DNA of 64,000 nucleotides from Urbifossiella limnaea (GTDB lineage Bacteria; Planctomycetota; Planctomycetia; Gemmatales; Gemmataceae): NCBI RefSeq assembly GCF_007747215.1, contig NZ_CP036273.1, positions 3,766,322 to 3,830,321 of the forward strand, read 5' to 3'. Shown piece by piece: positions 1 to 8,326 of this stretch (position 1 is its first letter; each line of letters starts with the position of its first letter). The notes under the pieces were generated by a model. It saw only the letters and a program-made list of their open reading frames with translations, ran no database searches and was not told where the DNA came from. The position numbers and the translations under genes were made by a program.

Positions 1-2
1 GG

Positions 3-78
3 CGAGCGGCCCGCGTGAGCGGGCTGGTCCGCGGCGGAACGAGGCGCCGCGGACCAGCCCGCTCACGCGGGCCGCTCG
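3..78. repeat. Long perfect inverted repeat / probable terminator hairpin
   Basis: Positions 3-36 and 45-78 are perfect reverse complements, giving a 34-bp stem around an 8-base loop (37-44). It lies 15 bases beyond the stop codon of the minus-strand response regulator, so it may end that transcript. No T-tract can be judged because the window starts here. The stem is far longer than a normal intrinsic terminator and resembles other long intergenic palindromes in this window. Confidence 0.75.
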
Positions 79-93
79 ACATTTCGGTGACCT

Positions 94-1566
94 TCACCCC
101 GCCCGCTGCTGCCGCTCTTCCTCGTACTTGTGCAGCTTGTTGTACAGCGTCTTGAGGCTGATCCCCAACTCGGCGGCGGTCGCCTGCTTGTTCGAGTTGT
201 TCTTCGCGTACACCTGCAGGATGTACTCCATCTCGATGTCCGCGAGCGTCTTGCCGCTGCTGCTCGGCACGTGAGCCGGGTGCGGGTGGTACCCCGTGCT
301 CACGGCCGTGGGGAACGGCACCGCGGCCGGCGCCTCGTAGGCCGCCGGGCGCGCCGGCGTTCGCGGCGTGCGGTTCGCCAGCGGCAGGTGCGTCGGCGTG
401 ATCGGCTGCCCGCCGGACATGATCCAGGCGTACTCCATCGCGTTCGCCAGCTCGCGGACGTTCCCCTGCCAGTAGTCGTCCATCAGCACGCCGAGCACGT
501 CGTGGCCGAGCAGGTGGGCCACCGCCTCGACGGGCCGCTTGGCCGCCCGCGCCAGCAGGTGCCGGGCGAGGTCGGGGATGTCCGGCTTGCGGTCGCGCAG
601 CGGCGGCAGGTGGATGTGGAACATGTTCAGCCGGAACAGCAAGTCCTCGCGGAACGTGCCCTCGGCCACCATCTGCCGCAGGTCGCGGTTCGTGGCCGAG
701 ATCACCCGCACGTCGGCGATGATCGGCTCGTTCGACCCCACCGGCCGGATCTCGCCCGCCTCCAGGAAGCGGAGCAGCTTCACCTGGATGTTCTTGTCCA
801 GCTCGCCGAGTTCGTCGAGGAACAGCGTGCCGCCGTTGGCGACCTCGAACAGCCCCTTGCGGTCCTTCTCCGCGCCGCTGAACGAGCCGCGCTTGTGGCC
901 GAACAGCTCGCTCTCGGCCAGCGTCTGCGTCAGCGCGCCGCAGTTCACCGGCACGAACGGCATGTCCGCCCGCTGGCTCTGCGTGTAGATCGCCCGCGCC
1001 ACCACTTCCTTGCCGGTGCCCGTCTCGCCGGTGATGAGGACGCGCCCCTCGGTCGGCCCGATCCGCTCGACGAACTGCCGCACCGGCAGCATCGCCGGGC
1101 TGGTGCCGATGAGGCCGCCCGGCCCCTCGGCGGCCTGCACCCGCGTCTCGAGCGCGGCCGCCTTGTGCTTCAGCTTCCGCTTCTCCTGGATGCGGAGGAG
1201 CAGCGCCTCGATGTCGGCCAGCTTGCACGGCTTGGTCAGGTAGTCGAACGCCCCGAGCCGCAGCGCCTCGACGGCGGTTTCGGTGCTGCCGTAGCCGGTC
1301 ATGATGACGGCTTCGGTGTCCGGCGACGCCTGCTTGAGCGCGGCCAGGACGGTGAGCCCGGCCTTGTCGTGCTCCATCCGCATGTCGAGGATGGCGGCGT
1401 CGAACGTGGCCTTCTTGATGACCTCGAGCGCCGTCTTGCTGTCCGGGCAGACGGTGACCTCGTGGCCGAGCCGTGGCAGCTCGGTCTTCATGAACTCCCG
1501 CAGGTGCTGCTCGTCGTCGACGAACAGCAGCCGGAGCCGGTGGTGTGCGGGAGTCGGGATCGCCAC
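94..1566 (-). CDS. Sigma-54-dependent response regulator (NtrC family)
   Basis: Cytoplasmic transcription activator. A receiver domain (about residues 10-125, acidic pair D17/D18, phospho-acceptor D61, conserved K in YLTKPCK) is followed by an AAA+ sigma-54 interaction domain (about 155-385, Walker A GETGTGKE, Walker B GGTLFLDELGEL). A Fis-type helix-turn-helix (about 445-485, SLKTLYNKLHKY) ends the protein. The GTG start at 1566 is chosen because AGGAG lies 6 bases upstream; an in-frame GTG at 1611 has no ribosome-binding site. The loop that contacts sigma-54, normally GAFTGA, reads GSFSGA. The histidine kinase gene lies 69 bases upstream on the same strand and is the likely cognate partner. 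Target genes cannot be told from sequence. Confidence 0.93.
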   Translation of the reverse strand: MAIPTPAHHRLRLLFVDDEQHLREFMKTELPRLGHEVTVCPDSKTALEVIKKATFDAAILDMRMEHDKAGLTVLAALKQASPDTEAVIMTGYGSTETAVEALRLGAFDYLTKPCKLADIEALLLRIQEKRKLKHKAAALETRVQAAEGPGGLIGTSPAMLPVRQFVERIGPTEGRVLITGETGTGKEVVARAIYTQSQRADMPFVPVNCGALTQTLAESELFGHKRGSFSGAEKDRKGLFEVANGGTLFLDELGELDKNIQVKLLRFLEAGEIRPVGSNEPIIADVRVISATNRDLRQMVAEGTFREDLLFRLNMFHIHLPPLRDRKPDIPDLARHLLARAAKRPVEAVAHLLGHDVLGVLMDDYWQGNVRELANAMEYAWIMSGGQPITPTHLPLANRTPRTPARPAAYEAPAAVPFPTAVSTGYHPHPAHVPSSSGKTLADIEMEYILQVYAKNNSNKQATAAELGISLKTLYNKLHKYEEERQQRAG

Positions 1567-1635
1567 AAGCCATCTCCTGATTCGCCGTCCGCCCCCGTAG
1601 ACCAGGGGCACGCTGTCACGTCAAGGTGTGTTCGG

Positions 1636-3264
1636 TCACGCGGCGCGCTTGCCCGGGAACGGCAGGATCGCCGCCGGGTCGCTCTCGCCCGGCACCCCGG
1701 GCGCGGTCACGTCGCCCGCGTCCGCCAGGGGGATGCGCACGGTGAACGTGCTCCCCTTCCCCGGCCCCGCGCTCGTCGCCTGGATCTGGCCGCCGTGCTG
1801 GTCCACGATCTGGTGGCTGATGAACAACCCCAGGCCGGTCCCCTTCCCGGTCCGGCTGCGGGTGTAGAACGGCTCGAAGATGTTCTGCAACGTCTCCTCC
1901 GTCATGCCGCAGCCGGTGTCGGCGAACGACAGCACCGCGGCCCCGTCGGCGGTGCCGAGGTGGATGGCGAGCGCGCCCGTTTCGTCCATGCTGTCGAGGG
2001 CGTTGACCACGAGGTTGAGGATGACGCTCTTGAGGTCCTGGGCGTTGACCGGCGCGACGACGTAGCCCTGCGGGTCGAACGTGATCGCCTTGCCGCGGCA
2101 GTTCGGCAGGTGCCGCGCGACTTCGAGCACGCCGCGGACGAGGCCGGCGATGTCGGTCGCCTCGCGCTTCCGCTCGCCGGTGCGGCTGAAGTCCAACAGC
2201 TTCTGCGTGATCTCTTTGCAGCGGAGGGCTTCCTGCTGGATCATCTTCAGGTAGCGCGTCAGCACCTCGGCGTCGGCCGGCGGGGCGTGGGCGACGGCGT
2301 CGGCGAGGCGGCGCTCGAGCGCCTCCGAGCAGAACAGGATGCTGGCCAGCGGGTTGTTGATCTCGTGGGCGACGCCGGCGGCGAGGAACCCGACCGACAC
2401 CATCCGCTCGCTGCGGACCAGCTGCCGGCTGCGGTCGTTCACCTGCTGCACGAGGTCGCGGTGGACGGCCCCCAGCCGGGCGGTCATGGCGTTGAACTCG
2501 GTCGCCAGTTCCTGCAACTCGTCGCGGGTGGTCAGCACGATCGGGTGGGTGAAGTCCTGGGCGTGGACCCGCTGCACCCCGGCCTGCAGCTCGCGGATCG
2601 GGGTGTAGAACCACTCGCGGAAGTAGACCATCAGCGCGGCGACGATGATGAGCATCTGGAGCGTCGAGAAGCCGACCACCCACAGGCTGCGGCGGATGGT
2701 GCTGTTCGACTCGCGGATCGACCGGCCGATGTCGCCGACGATGGCGTGGCGGATGTTCTGCCCGAGCAGGTTCGCCTCGTCGTAGGCCTCGCGGACGTCC
2801 GGGTCCTCGCGCACCGACTTCAGCACCTCATCCCCGGCCCGGGTGCCCGACACTCTTTTCAGCGCGGCGGTGAGCTTGCCCAGCGCCGCGTCGAAGCGGT
2901 CGAGCAGGGTGGTCTCGTCCTCACCGCCCTCGGGGTCGAGCCCGAGCGACTGCGTGAGCTTGAGTTCGGTGCGGTACACGCCCGACAGGATGGTCGCACG
3001 CTCCACCTGGCCGGACAGCTCGCGGTGCTCGGTGGCCGGGTCGCTGAACTGGGCCGGCTGGAGGCCGGTGAGGTGGACGAGGACGACGCTGATGTTCTCG
3101 AGCTCGCACAGCTTCCGCTCGGTGACGCGGACGGTGCGGAGGTACGCAGTGAGGCCGTAGAGGGTGCCCCCGAGCAGCAGCCCGACGCTCCCCACGACCA
3201 GGGCGAGGCCGAGCATCAGCTTGTGCCGCAACCGCCGGGGACGCGCCACGGGGTGAGCCTCCAT
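1636..3264 (-). CDS. Membrane-bound sensor histidine kinase
   Basis: 542-residue kinase probably phosphorylating the adjacent sigma-54 regulator. Two membrane segments (about 15-41 and 193-215) flank an extracytoplasmic, mostly helical sensor region of about 150 residues with no recognised fold. A HAMP linker (about 216-270) leads to the HisKA domain with the H-box GVAHEINNPL (phospho-His about 300). The HATPase domain carries the N-box (LNLVVNALDSM), G1 (DTGCGM) and the GTGLGLF glycine-rich box. The architecture is typical of the NtrB/ZraS-like kinases that pair with NtrC-type regulators. Kinase and regulator probably form a two-gene operon transcribed from the 142-base gap at 3265-3406. The signal sensed is unknown. 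Confidence 0.93.
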   Translation of the reverse strand: MEAHPVARPRRLRHKLMLGLALVVGSVGLLLGGTLYGLTAYLRTVRVTERKLCELENISVVLVHLTGLQPAQFSDPATEHRELSGQVERATILSGVYRTELKLTQSLGLDPEGGEDETTLLDRFDAALGKLTAALKRVSGTRAGDEVLKSVREDPDVREAYDEANLLGQNIRHAIVGDIGRSIRESNSTIRRSLWVVGFSTLQMLIIVAALMVYFREWFYTPIRELQAGVQRVHAQDFTHPIVLTTRDELQELATEFNAMTARLGAVHRDLVQQVNDRSRQLVRSERMVSVGFLAAGVAHEINNPLASILFCSEALERRLADAVAHAPPADAEVLTRYLKMIQQEALRCKEITQKLLDFSRTGERKREATDIAGLVRGVLEVARHLPNCRGKAITFDPQGYVVAPVNAQDLKSVILNLVVNALDSMDETGALAIHLGTADGAAVLSFADTGCGMTEETLQNIFEPFYTRSRTGKGTGLGLFISHQIVDQHGGQIQATSAGPGKGSTFTVRIPLADAGDVTAPGVPGESDPAAILPFPGKRAA

Positions 3265-3406
3265 GCCGCCGCGGCAGTACCGCGGGCGCGCCGGCCGCCC
3301 GGCCCCGTCCGTGGGGCCGTACCGGCGGCGCGGCGGGGACTCTACCAGGAGCGTTCTTACACGCCCAGAGCAATTTTTACGGGCCGAACCGGCGGGAATT
3401 ACCGAC

Positions 3407-4633
3407 TCACGCGGCCGCGGCGGGGGCGACCGGGGCCGCGGCCGGCTTCAGCTTCCCGGCCAGGACCAGCGACACCGCCGCCGTCCCGGCCGCGACCCAC
3501 CCGACGACCGGAAAGCCGTCGGGGTATCGCGTCAGGATGGCGCCGGCGAGCACCGGGGCGAGCCCGGTCGCGGCGTGCTGCACAGCCGTGTTCAGGCTCA
3601 TGAACGAGCCGCGCGTCGCCGGCGCGCTCGCCCCCAGCAGCATCGCCTGCGCCGGCACCATCCGCCCGGCCGCCGCGACCATGAACCCACTGACCAGCGC
3701 CGCGCCGCCCCAAAACGACACCTGCGTGACGTACCCGACCACGACCGCCATCACCATCGCCGCGCCGGCCAGGACGCGGAACAGCGCCAGCCGCGGGAAG
3801 CGGTCGGCGAGCCGGCCGACGACGTTCGTGCCGACGAGCGTGCAGAGCCCGGCGACGAAGTAAATCCCCGCCAGCGTCCCCTCGCTCCAGCCGTTCGCCC
3901 TGGTGTACACCGGGGCGATGAACGCCGCGACGGTGAACGTGCCCAGCACCAGGAAGAAGCTGAACGCGAAGCCCCAGAGGTGGTTCGGTACGCGGACCAC
4001 CGCGTTGAACTCCGCCACCGGGTGCCGCCGCGGCCCCCCCATGTGTCCTCGTACGGGCGGGAGTTGCACCCAGGCGACCAGCCACACCAGGCCGCTAAAG
4101 CCGGCCAGCACGACGAACGGCGCCCCGCGGCCGTACAATTCGGCGAACTTGAGGCCGACTGGCAACCCGAGCACGGACGCGGCGGCGAACGAGGACACGA
4201 CGGCGCCACTCGCCCGGCCGCGCTTCTCCGGCGGGAAGACGTCGCCGATGACGGCCATGAGCGTCACCGCCGCCAGCCCGCCGAACACGCCGGCGAGCGT
4301 CCGCCCGGCCAGGAGCTCGCCGTAGTCGCGAGCCAGGCCGCACAGTAGCGTGCTGACCGCGAACCCGCCGTACAGCGCCAGCAAGGCCGTCCGCCGGTCG
4401 AACCGGTCGATGACGGACGCGGCGACGAGGCTGGCGATGCCCGCGGCCCAGGCGTAGGCCGCGACCACGGAGCCGAACTGCGCCGGGTCGATGCCGAGCT
4501 CCTGCTGAAGCCGGTGCCCCAGCGGCATGATGATGACGAAATCGACCATGTGGGTGAACTGCACAGCCACCAGTACGAGCAGCAACCCCCACTCGGAACG
4601 GGTCAGCGGCGGGGCGGGAGCGCGGTCGGCCAT
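3407..4633 (-). CDS. Major facilitator superfamily transporter
   Basis: 408-residue integral membrane protein with about 12 hydrophobic segments, consistent with a DHA1-like MFS permease. After the second helix the loop DRFDRR (76-81) fits MFS motif A, and a longer central loop (about 195-215) separates the two six-helix halves. The C-terminus is a short Ala/Pro tail. It is a probable proton-coupled exporter of sugars or drugs, but the substrate cannot be predicted. The gene is on the same strand as the two-component genes, 142 bases upstream of the kinase, and may be separately transcribed. The ATG start at 4633 has a GAGGG just upstream, with close spacing. Confidence 0.88.
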   Translation of the reverse strand: MADRAPAPPLTRSEWGLLLVLVAVQFTHMVDFVIIMPLGHRLQQELGIDPAQFGSVVAAYAWAAGIASLVAASVIDRFDRRTALLALYGGFAVSTLLCGLARDYGELLAGRTLAGVFGGLAAVTLMAVIGDVFPPEKRGRASGAVVSSFAAASVLGLPVGLKFAELYGRGAPFVVLAGFSGLVWLVAWVQLPPVRGHMGGPRRHPVAEFNAVVRVPNHLWGFAFSFFLVLGTFTVAAFIAPVYTRANGWSEGTLAGIYFVAGLCTLVGTNVVGRLADRFPRLALFRVLAGAAMVMAVVVGYVTQVSFWGGAALVSGFMVAAAGRMVPAQAMLLGASAPATRGSFMSLNTAVQHAATGLAPVLAGAILTRYPDGFPVVGWVAAGTAAVSLVLAGKLKPAAAPVAPAAAA

Positions 4634-4820
4634 CTAACCCTCACGGCGGCGGGGCCGGAACCCCATACGGAAGGGATACCGGCTAGCAGGGTTCGCGCTA
4701 ACCCGGACCGGTGGGCGAACTTTGCGTGGGAAATCGGGAACTTCGGTCGGCGCGTGGCGTCTGACCCTGTAGAACGGCTCTCCCGCCCGCCAGCCGACCG
4801 GTAAAACCCGCCACAACCGG

Positions 4821-4849
4821 TTGCACGAGCCGACCTTCCGAGATACACT
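4821..4849 (+). promoter_or_regulatory. Sigma-70-type promoter for the DUF1501 gene
   Basis: TTGCAC (4821-4826), a 17-base spacer, then TACACT (4844-4849). Spacing is ideal and both boxes are near consensus in an otherwise GC-rich region. Transcription would start near 4856, about 50 bases before the ATG at 4905. Confidence 0.55.
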
Positions 4850-4904
4850 CGCCTTCACACGACCTTCGCCGCTCACCCACCGGCGACAGCCCAGGGAGTT
4901 CCAG

Positions 4905-6218
4905 ATGTCCAGCGACCGTCGTCACTTCATCAAGCACGCGATGGCGGGGGCGGCCGTGGCCGCCCCCGGCCTGGAGTTCCTGACCGGTCTCCGCGCCCAG
5001 GCTCAGACGATGCGGCGGCGGCAGAAGAGCCTCATCATCCTGTGGATGAGCGGCGGCCCGACGACGATCGACCTGTGGGACATGAAGCCGGGCAACGCCA
5101 ACGGCGGCGAGCACCGCCCCCGCGCCACGGCCGCCGGCAGCGCCGTCCAGATCAGCGAGCACCTGCCGAAGGTCGGCGCCCAGTTCCGCGACCTGTCCAT
5201 CATCCGGTCGCTGAGCACCTCCGAGGGCGACCACGCCCGCGGCACCTACCTGATGAACCACGGCCGCTCCCCGAACCCGCTCACCCCGTTCCCGTCGATC
5301 GGCTCGGTCCTGAGCTACTACCAGGGGATGGACGTCGAGGCCATGCGGAACGCCGACCTGCCGGCGTTCATCTCGGTCGGCGGCACCCGCGGCGAGTCCG
5401 GGTTCCTCGGCATGAAGTACGCCCCGTTCACCGTCCAGAACGCCGGCTCGCCGCCCGAGAACGTGTCCCCGCCGAACGGCGCCGACATGCTCCGCCGGGC
5501 CGCCCTGTTCAACCGGCTGGAGGGCGGGTTCACCTCGAACGTGTCGATGGACGCCGCCCGCGCCCACCGCGAGGTGTACGAGAAGGCCCTGGCGATGGTC
5601 GTGTCCACCCGCAAGGACGTGTTCAGCCTTGACAAGGAGGCCAACGGCCAGCCCATCTCCGCCGCCCTGAAGGAGGAGTACGGCGCCGCCGGCCCGGGCG
5701 CGAACGGCTTCGGCCGCGCCGCCCTGCTGGCCCGCAAGCTGGTCGAGGCTGGCACCGCCTGCGTCCAGATCGAGCTCGGCGGCTGGGACATGCACAACCA
5801 GATCTTCCCGACGCTCGCCAACCAGCGCCTGCCGACGCTCGACAAGGCGATGGGCACCCTGGTGAAGGACCTGAAGGACCGCGGCAAGCTGCAGGACACC
5901 GTGATCGTGTGGATGGGCGACTTCGGCCGCACGCCGCGGATCAACCAGAACGCCGGCCGCGACCACTTCCCCCGCGCCTGGAGCGTGGTGGTGGGCGGCG
6001 GTAACATCAAGGGCGGGATGGCCTACGGGGCCACCAGCGCCGACGGCATGGACGTGACCGACAAGAAGGTCGGCATCCTGGACCTGTACGCGACGCTTTA
6101 CAAGGGCCTGGGCATCGACCCCACGCCCGAGACGAACGCGTCGGTCCGCGACAACCTCGGCCGGCCGTACTACATCGCCGGCGACAAGCCGACGTGGATC
6201 ACCGACCTGGTGAGCTGA
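4905..6218 (+). CDS. DUF1501 family secreted protein (Tat signal)
   Basis: 437-residue member of DUF1501, a family greatly expanded in planctomycetes, distantly related to alkaline-phosphatase/sulfatase folds and usually exported. The N-terminus SSDRRHFIK followed by an alanine-rich hydrophobic stretch is a twin-arginine signal. The body contains family-typical segments such as WMSGGPTTIDLWD, TSEGDHARGTYLMNHGRS and WMGDFGRTPRINQNAGRDH. The ATG at 4905 is preferred because AGGGAG stands 6-7 bases upstream and the Tat signal begins there; an in-frame extension to 4821 would overlap the promoter. It stands alone here, without the usual DUF1549/1553 partner, unlike the second DUF1501 gene at 35381. 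Biochemical function is unknown. Confidence 0.92.
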   Translation: MSSDRRHFIKHAMAGAAVAAPGLEFLTGLRAQAQTMRRRQKSLIILWMSGGPTTIDLWDMKPGNANGGEHRPRATAAGSAVQISEHLPKVGAQFRDLSIIRSLSTSEGDHARGTYLMNHGRSPNPLTPFPSIGSVLSYYQGMDVEAMRNADLPAFISVGGTRGESGFLGMKYAPFTVQNAGSPPENVSPPNGADMLRRAALFNRLEGGFTSNVSMDAARAHREVYEKALAMVVSTRKDVFSLDKEANGQPISAALKEEYGAAGPGANGFGRAALLARKLVEAGTACVQIELGGWDMHNQIFPTLANQRLPTLDKAMGTLVKDLKDRGKLQDTVIVWMGDFGRTPRINQNAGRDHFPRAWSVVVGGGNIKGGMAYGATSADGMDVTDKKVGILDLYATLYKGLGIDPTPETNASVRDNLGRPYYIAGDKPTWITDLVS

Positions 6219-6242
6219 GTCGGGGCTGAAGGTTAGAAGCCA

Positions 6243-6274
6243 AGCGGCCGCCGGGGGTGACCCCGGCGGCCGCT
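6243..6274 (+). terminator. Intrinsic-type terminator hairpin
   Basis: A 14-bp perfect GC-rich stem (6243-6256 with 6261-6274) around a 4-base loop starts 24 bases after the DUF1501 stop codon and is followed by CTCGTTTCG. It is the probable end of that plus-strand transcript. Confidence 0.65.
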
Positions 6275-6276
6275 CT

Positions 6277-6330
6277 CGTTTCGCCGCTCGCGGCGAAGCG
6301 TGGGGACGCTACGCCGCAAGCGGCGAAACG
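6277..6330. repeat. Dispersed palindromic element (GCCGCTNGCGGC type)
   Basis: Arms at 6277-6295 and 6312-6330 are 19-base inverted repeats with one mismatch, around a 16-base loop. Each arm contains an internal GCCGC-N-GCGGC palindrome. The same core recurs at 8276-8319 and 37840-37882. It lies between convergent genes and could also act as a bidirectional terminator. Confidence 0.6.
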
Positions 6331-6337
6331 CATAACC

Positions 6338-7213
6338 TCACTCCGCCAGCTCGCCCGTGCGCTGGTCGTAGGGCACCGTGAAGAAGCGATCGAGTCGCGC
6401 CTTCGTGGCGTCGCCCGACTTCAGCCCCTCGGTAAAGTAGCGGACCCGCTGCTTCGACGTGCCGTGCGTGTAGCTCTCCGGCGACGACCACCCGCGCGAC
6501 TTCTTCTGCAACCGGTCGTCGCCGATGGCCTTCGCGGACGTGATGGCCGACTCCACGTCGCCGGCCTCGATGAAGTTGAACTTCTTGTTCCCGTGGTGCG
6601 CCCACACGCCGGCCAGGTAGTCGGCCTGGAGCTCCAGCCGCACCGAGTACTGCTTCTCGTCGCGCTTGCCGCGGTGCTGGTCGACGCGGGCCGAGTAGCC
6701 GAGGAGGTTCTGCACGTGGTGGCCGACCTCGTGGGCGATCACGTACGCCTGCGAGAACTCGGCCTTCGACCCGCCCAGCTTCGCCTCCAATTCCTCGAAA
6801 AAGGTCGGGTCGAGGTACACGGTCTCGTCCGCCGGGCAGTAGAACGGGCCGACCGACGAGGGGGCGTCGCCGCAGCCGGTGCGCACGCCGTCGGAGAACA
6901 GCACGAGCTTCGGCTTCTGGTAGCCGCGGCGGGCGGCGTAGCCGTTCTTCGGGTCGCGGAACTGCTCGTCCCAGACCTTTTCGGTGTAGTTCAGCACCAC
7001 CGAGACGAACTTCTTGGTCTTGTCGTTGATCGGGGCGGCCGCCTGCCGCGTCTCGCGCTGGCCGCCGCGGAAGCCGCTCAGGTCCACCCCGAAGATCAGA
7101 CCCAGAATCACCAGCACGATGCTGCCGCCGCCGAGGGCCACGCCGCCGCCGAGGCCGCCCATCCCGCGCCGGTCTTCGACGTTGGAGCTCTCGTCGCCGC
7201 CTTCCCACTGCAT
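6338..7213 (-). CDS. ypfJ: Neutral zinc metallopeptidase, YpfJ family
   Basis: 291-residue membrane-anchored protein of the YpfJ/KPN_00227-type zinc peptidase family (PF04228). A Gly-rich N-terminus precedes one membrane segment (about 22-42), and the catalytic region carries HEVGHHVQNL (H161, E162, H165) with a downstream acidic helix around LELQADYLAGVWAHH. Family substrates are poorly known. The ATG at 7213 has GGAGGA 7-8 bases upstream; an upstream in-frame start at 7252 lacks a ribosome-binding site. It is the last gene of a minus-strand series that begins with the carotenoid genes, 51 bases after the DUF2237 gene, so it may be part of a long transcript. Confidence 0.92.
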   Translation of the reverse strand: MQWEGGDESSNVEDRRGMGGLGGGVALGGGSIVLVILGLIFGVDLSGFRGGQRETRQAAAPINDKTKKFVSVVLNYTEKVWDEQFRDPKNGYAARRGYQKPKLVLFSDGVRTGCGDAPSSVGPFYCPADETVYLDPTFFEELEAKLGGSKAEFSQAYVIAHEVGHHVQNLLGYSARVDQHRGKRDEKQYSVRLELQADYLAGVWAHHGNKKFNFIEAGDVESAITSAKAIGDDRLQKKSRGWSSPESYTHGTSKQRVRYFTEGLKSGDATKARLDRFFTVPYDQRTGELAE

Positions 7214-7264
7214 CTGTCGTCCTCCGGTGGTGAGTTGTTGGCCGCAATGCAACCGGCGCGCCGC

Positions 7265-7645
7265 TCAGCTCCCGGCCGGCTGGGCGACGGCGTAGCGCTT
7301 CAGGTCGTCGAGGTCGACGAACTCCAGGGCGTGCATGTGCGTGGCTTCGAGGTCGACCGGGCACGCCATCCCCGCCTCGAAGGCTTCCTTCCAGCGGGTG
7401 ATGCAGACGCACCAGCGGTCGCCGGGGCGGAGGCCGGGGAAGCCGAACAGCGGGAACGGCGTACTCAGGTCGTTGCCGATCTGCTGCTGGAAGGCGAGGA
7501 ACTCGGCGGTGACCTGGCAGCAGATGGTGTGCAGCCCCTCGTCGTCGGGACCGGTGTTGCAGCACCCGTCGCGGTAGAACCCGGTGAGTGGCTTCGTGGA
7601 GCACGTCTTCAGCGGCCCGCCTAACACGTTCTTGGCGTTCGGCAT
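7265..7645 (-). CDS. DUF2237 family protein
   Basis: 126-residue protein that matches DUF2237 across its length. The N-terminal signature NVLGGPLKTCSTKPLTGFYR is followed by conserved cysteines (DGCCNTG, TICCQVT, WCVCITRW), then DLEATHMHAL near the end. The family is widespread and cytoplasmic, with no established biochemical role. The conserved cysteines suggest metal binding or redox chemistry, which is inference. It sits between an alpha/beta hydrolase (21 bases upstream) and the YpfJ peptidase on the same strand. Confidence 0.9.
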   Translation of the reverse strand: MPNAKNVLGGPLKTCSTKPLTGFYRDGCCNTGPDDEGLHTICCQVTAEFLAFQQQIGNDLSTPFPLFGFPGLRPGDRWCVCITRWKEAFEAGMACPVDLEATHMHALEFVDLDDLKRYAVAQPAGS

Positions 7646-7666
7646 GATGTCCCTCGGCGGCGGTGA

Positions 7667-8266
7667 TTACGACCGGGTTATCATAGCCGCGACGACCGCC
7701 GACTGCACCGCGGGGTGGTCCATCAGGAACGTGTGCAGCGCGGGCACGAGCAGCGGTTCGTCGGCCGGCAGGATCCGCGTCTCGGCCACACTTACGAGGC
7801 CGTCGTTCGGTTCGTTCCCGAACGGGCTCCACCGCCCGGTCGCCCCCGCGGTCCCGGCGACGAGGGTGTACGGCACCGTCGGCACCGGCACGGCTTCGGA
7901 CGAGCGGAGGAAGCGCCCGCAGTCGCGCGTGAGCCAGCGGAACGGGGCGAAGCGCGAGGCAAGAATTGCGGCGCGGGCCGGCGGGTTCGGCGAGCCGAGG
8001 AGCACGAGCCGCCGCACGTTCAGGGCAGGCACGTCGGCGAGGGCGCGGCGCAGCAAGAGGCCGCCGAGGGAGTGGCCGACGAGGCCGACGGGGCCGCGGA
8101 GTTGGCGCATCAGCCGTGCGAGGCGGGCGACGATGCGCGGAACGGATTCGAGCGTCGGGGAGTAGCCGAAGAAGCGCGTGCGGTGGCCGGCGCGGCGGAG
8201 GGCCGCCGCGAGGCCGAGCATCGACAGCGGCTTCCGGCCGAGGCCGTGAACGTGGAGGATGAGCAT
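7667..8266 (-). CDS. Alpha/beta hydrolase (lipase/esterase-like)
   Basis: 199-residue hydrolase with an N-terminal HVHGLG oxyanion-type strand-loop and the nucleophile elbow GHSLGG (S65). A candidate acid (NDGLVSV, about residue 155) and C-terminal His (LHTFLMDH) complete a plausible Ser-Asp-His triad. It resembles short PGAP1/triacylglycerol-lipase-like hydrolases. The ATG at 8266 is preferred: starting there gives the canonical beta-strand beginning MLILHVHG, whereas longer starts run into the palindromic element at 8276-8319. The substrate is unknown; proximity to carotenoid-ester genes permits, but does not show, a lipid substrate. Confidence 0.82.
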   Translation of the reverse strand: MLILHVHGLGRKPLSMLGLAAALRRAGHRTRFFGYSPTLESVPRIVARLARLMRQLRGPVGLVGHSLGGLLLRRALADVPALNVRRLVLLGSPNPPARAAILASRFAPFRWLTRDCGRFLRSSEAVPVPTVPYTLVAGTAGATGRWSPFGNEPNDGLVSVAETRILPADEPLLVPALHTFLMDHPAVQSAVVAAMITRS

Positions 8267-8275
8267 CAGGAGTCC

Positions 8276-8319
8276 GCCGCTTGCGGCTTCGCGTCTCGCA
8301 GCGCGAAGCCGCAAGCGGC
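8276..8319. repeat. Dispersed palindromic element (GCCGCTTGCGGC type)
   Basis: Perfect 18-bp inverted repeat (8276-8293 and 8302-8319) with an 8-base loop, between mdh and the alpha/beta hydrolase. It shares the GCCGCTTGCGGC core with the element at 6277-6330. It may attenuate transcription between the two minus-strand genes. Confidence 0.65.
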
Positions 8320-8326
8320 AGCAGAA

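Noticed and set aside
130-3603. Very long open frame on the plus strand (over 1100 codons) opposite the kinase/regulator pair
   Set aside because: Arg/Pro-rich translation without domains; it is the high-GC antisense shadow of two well-supported genes. The same holds for the long frames at 24168-27332, 26277-28418 (part before the ATP-grasp start), 57697-59868 and others.
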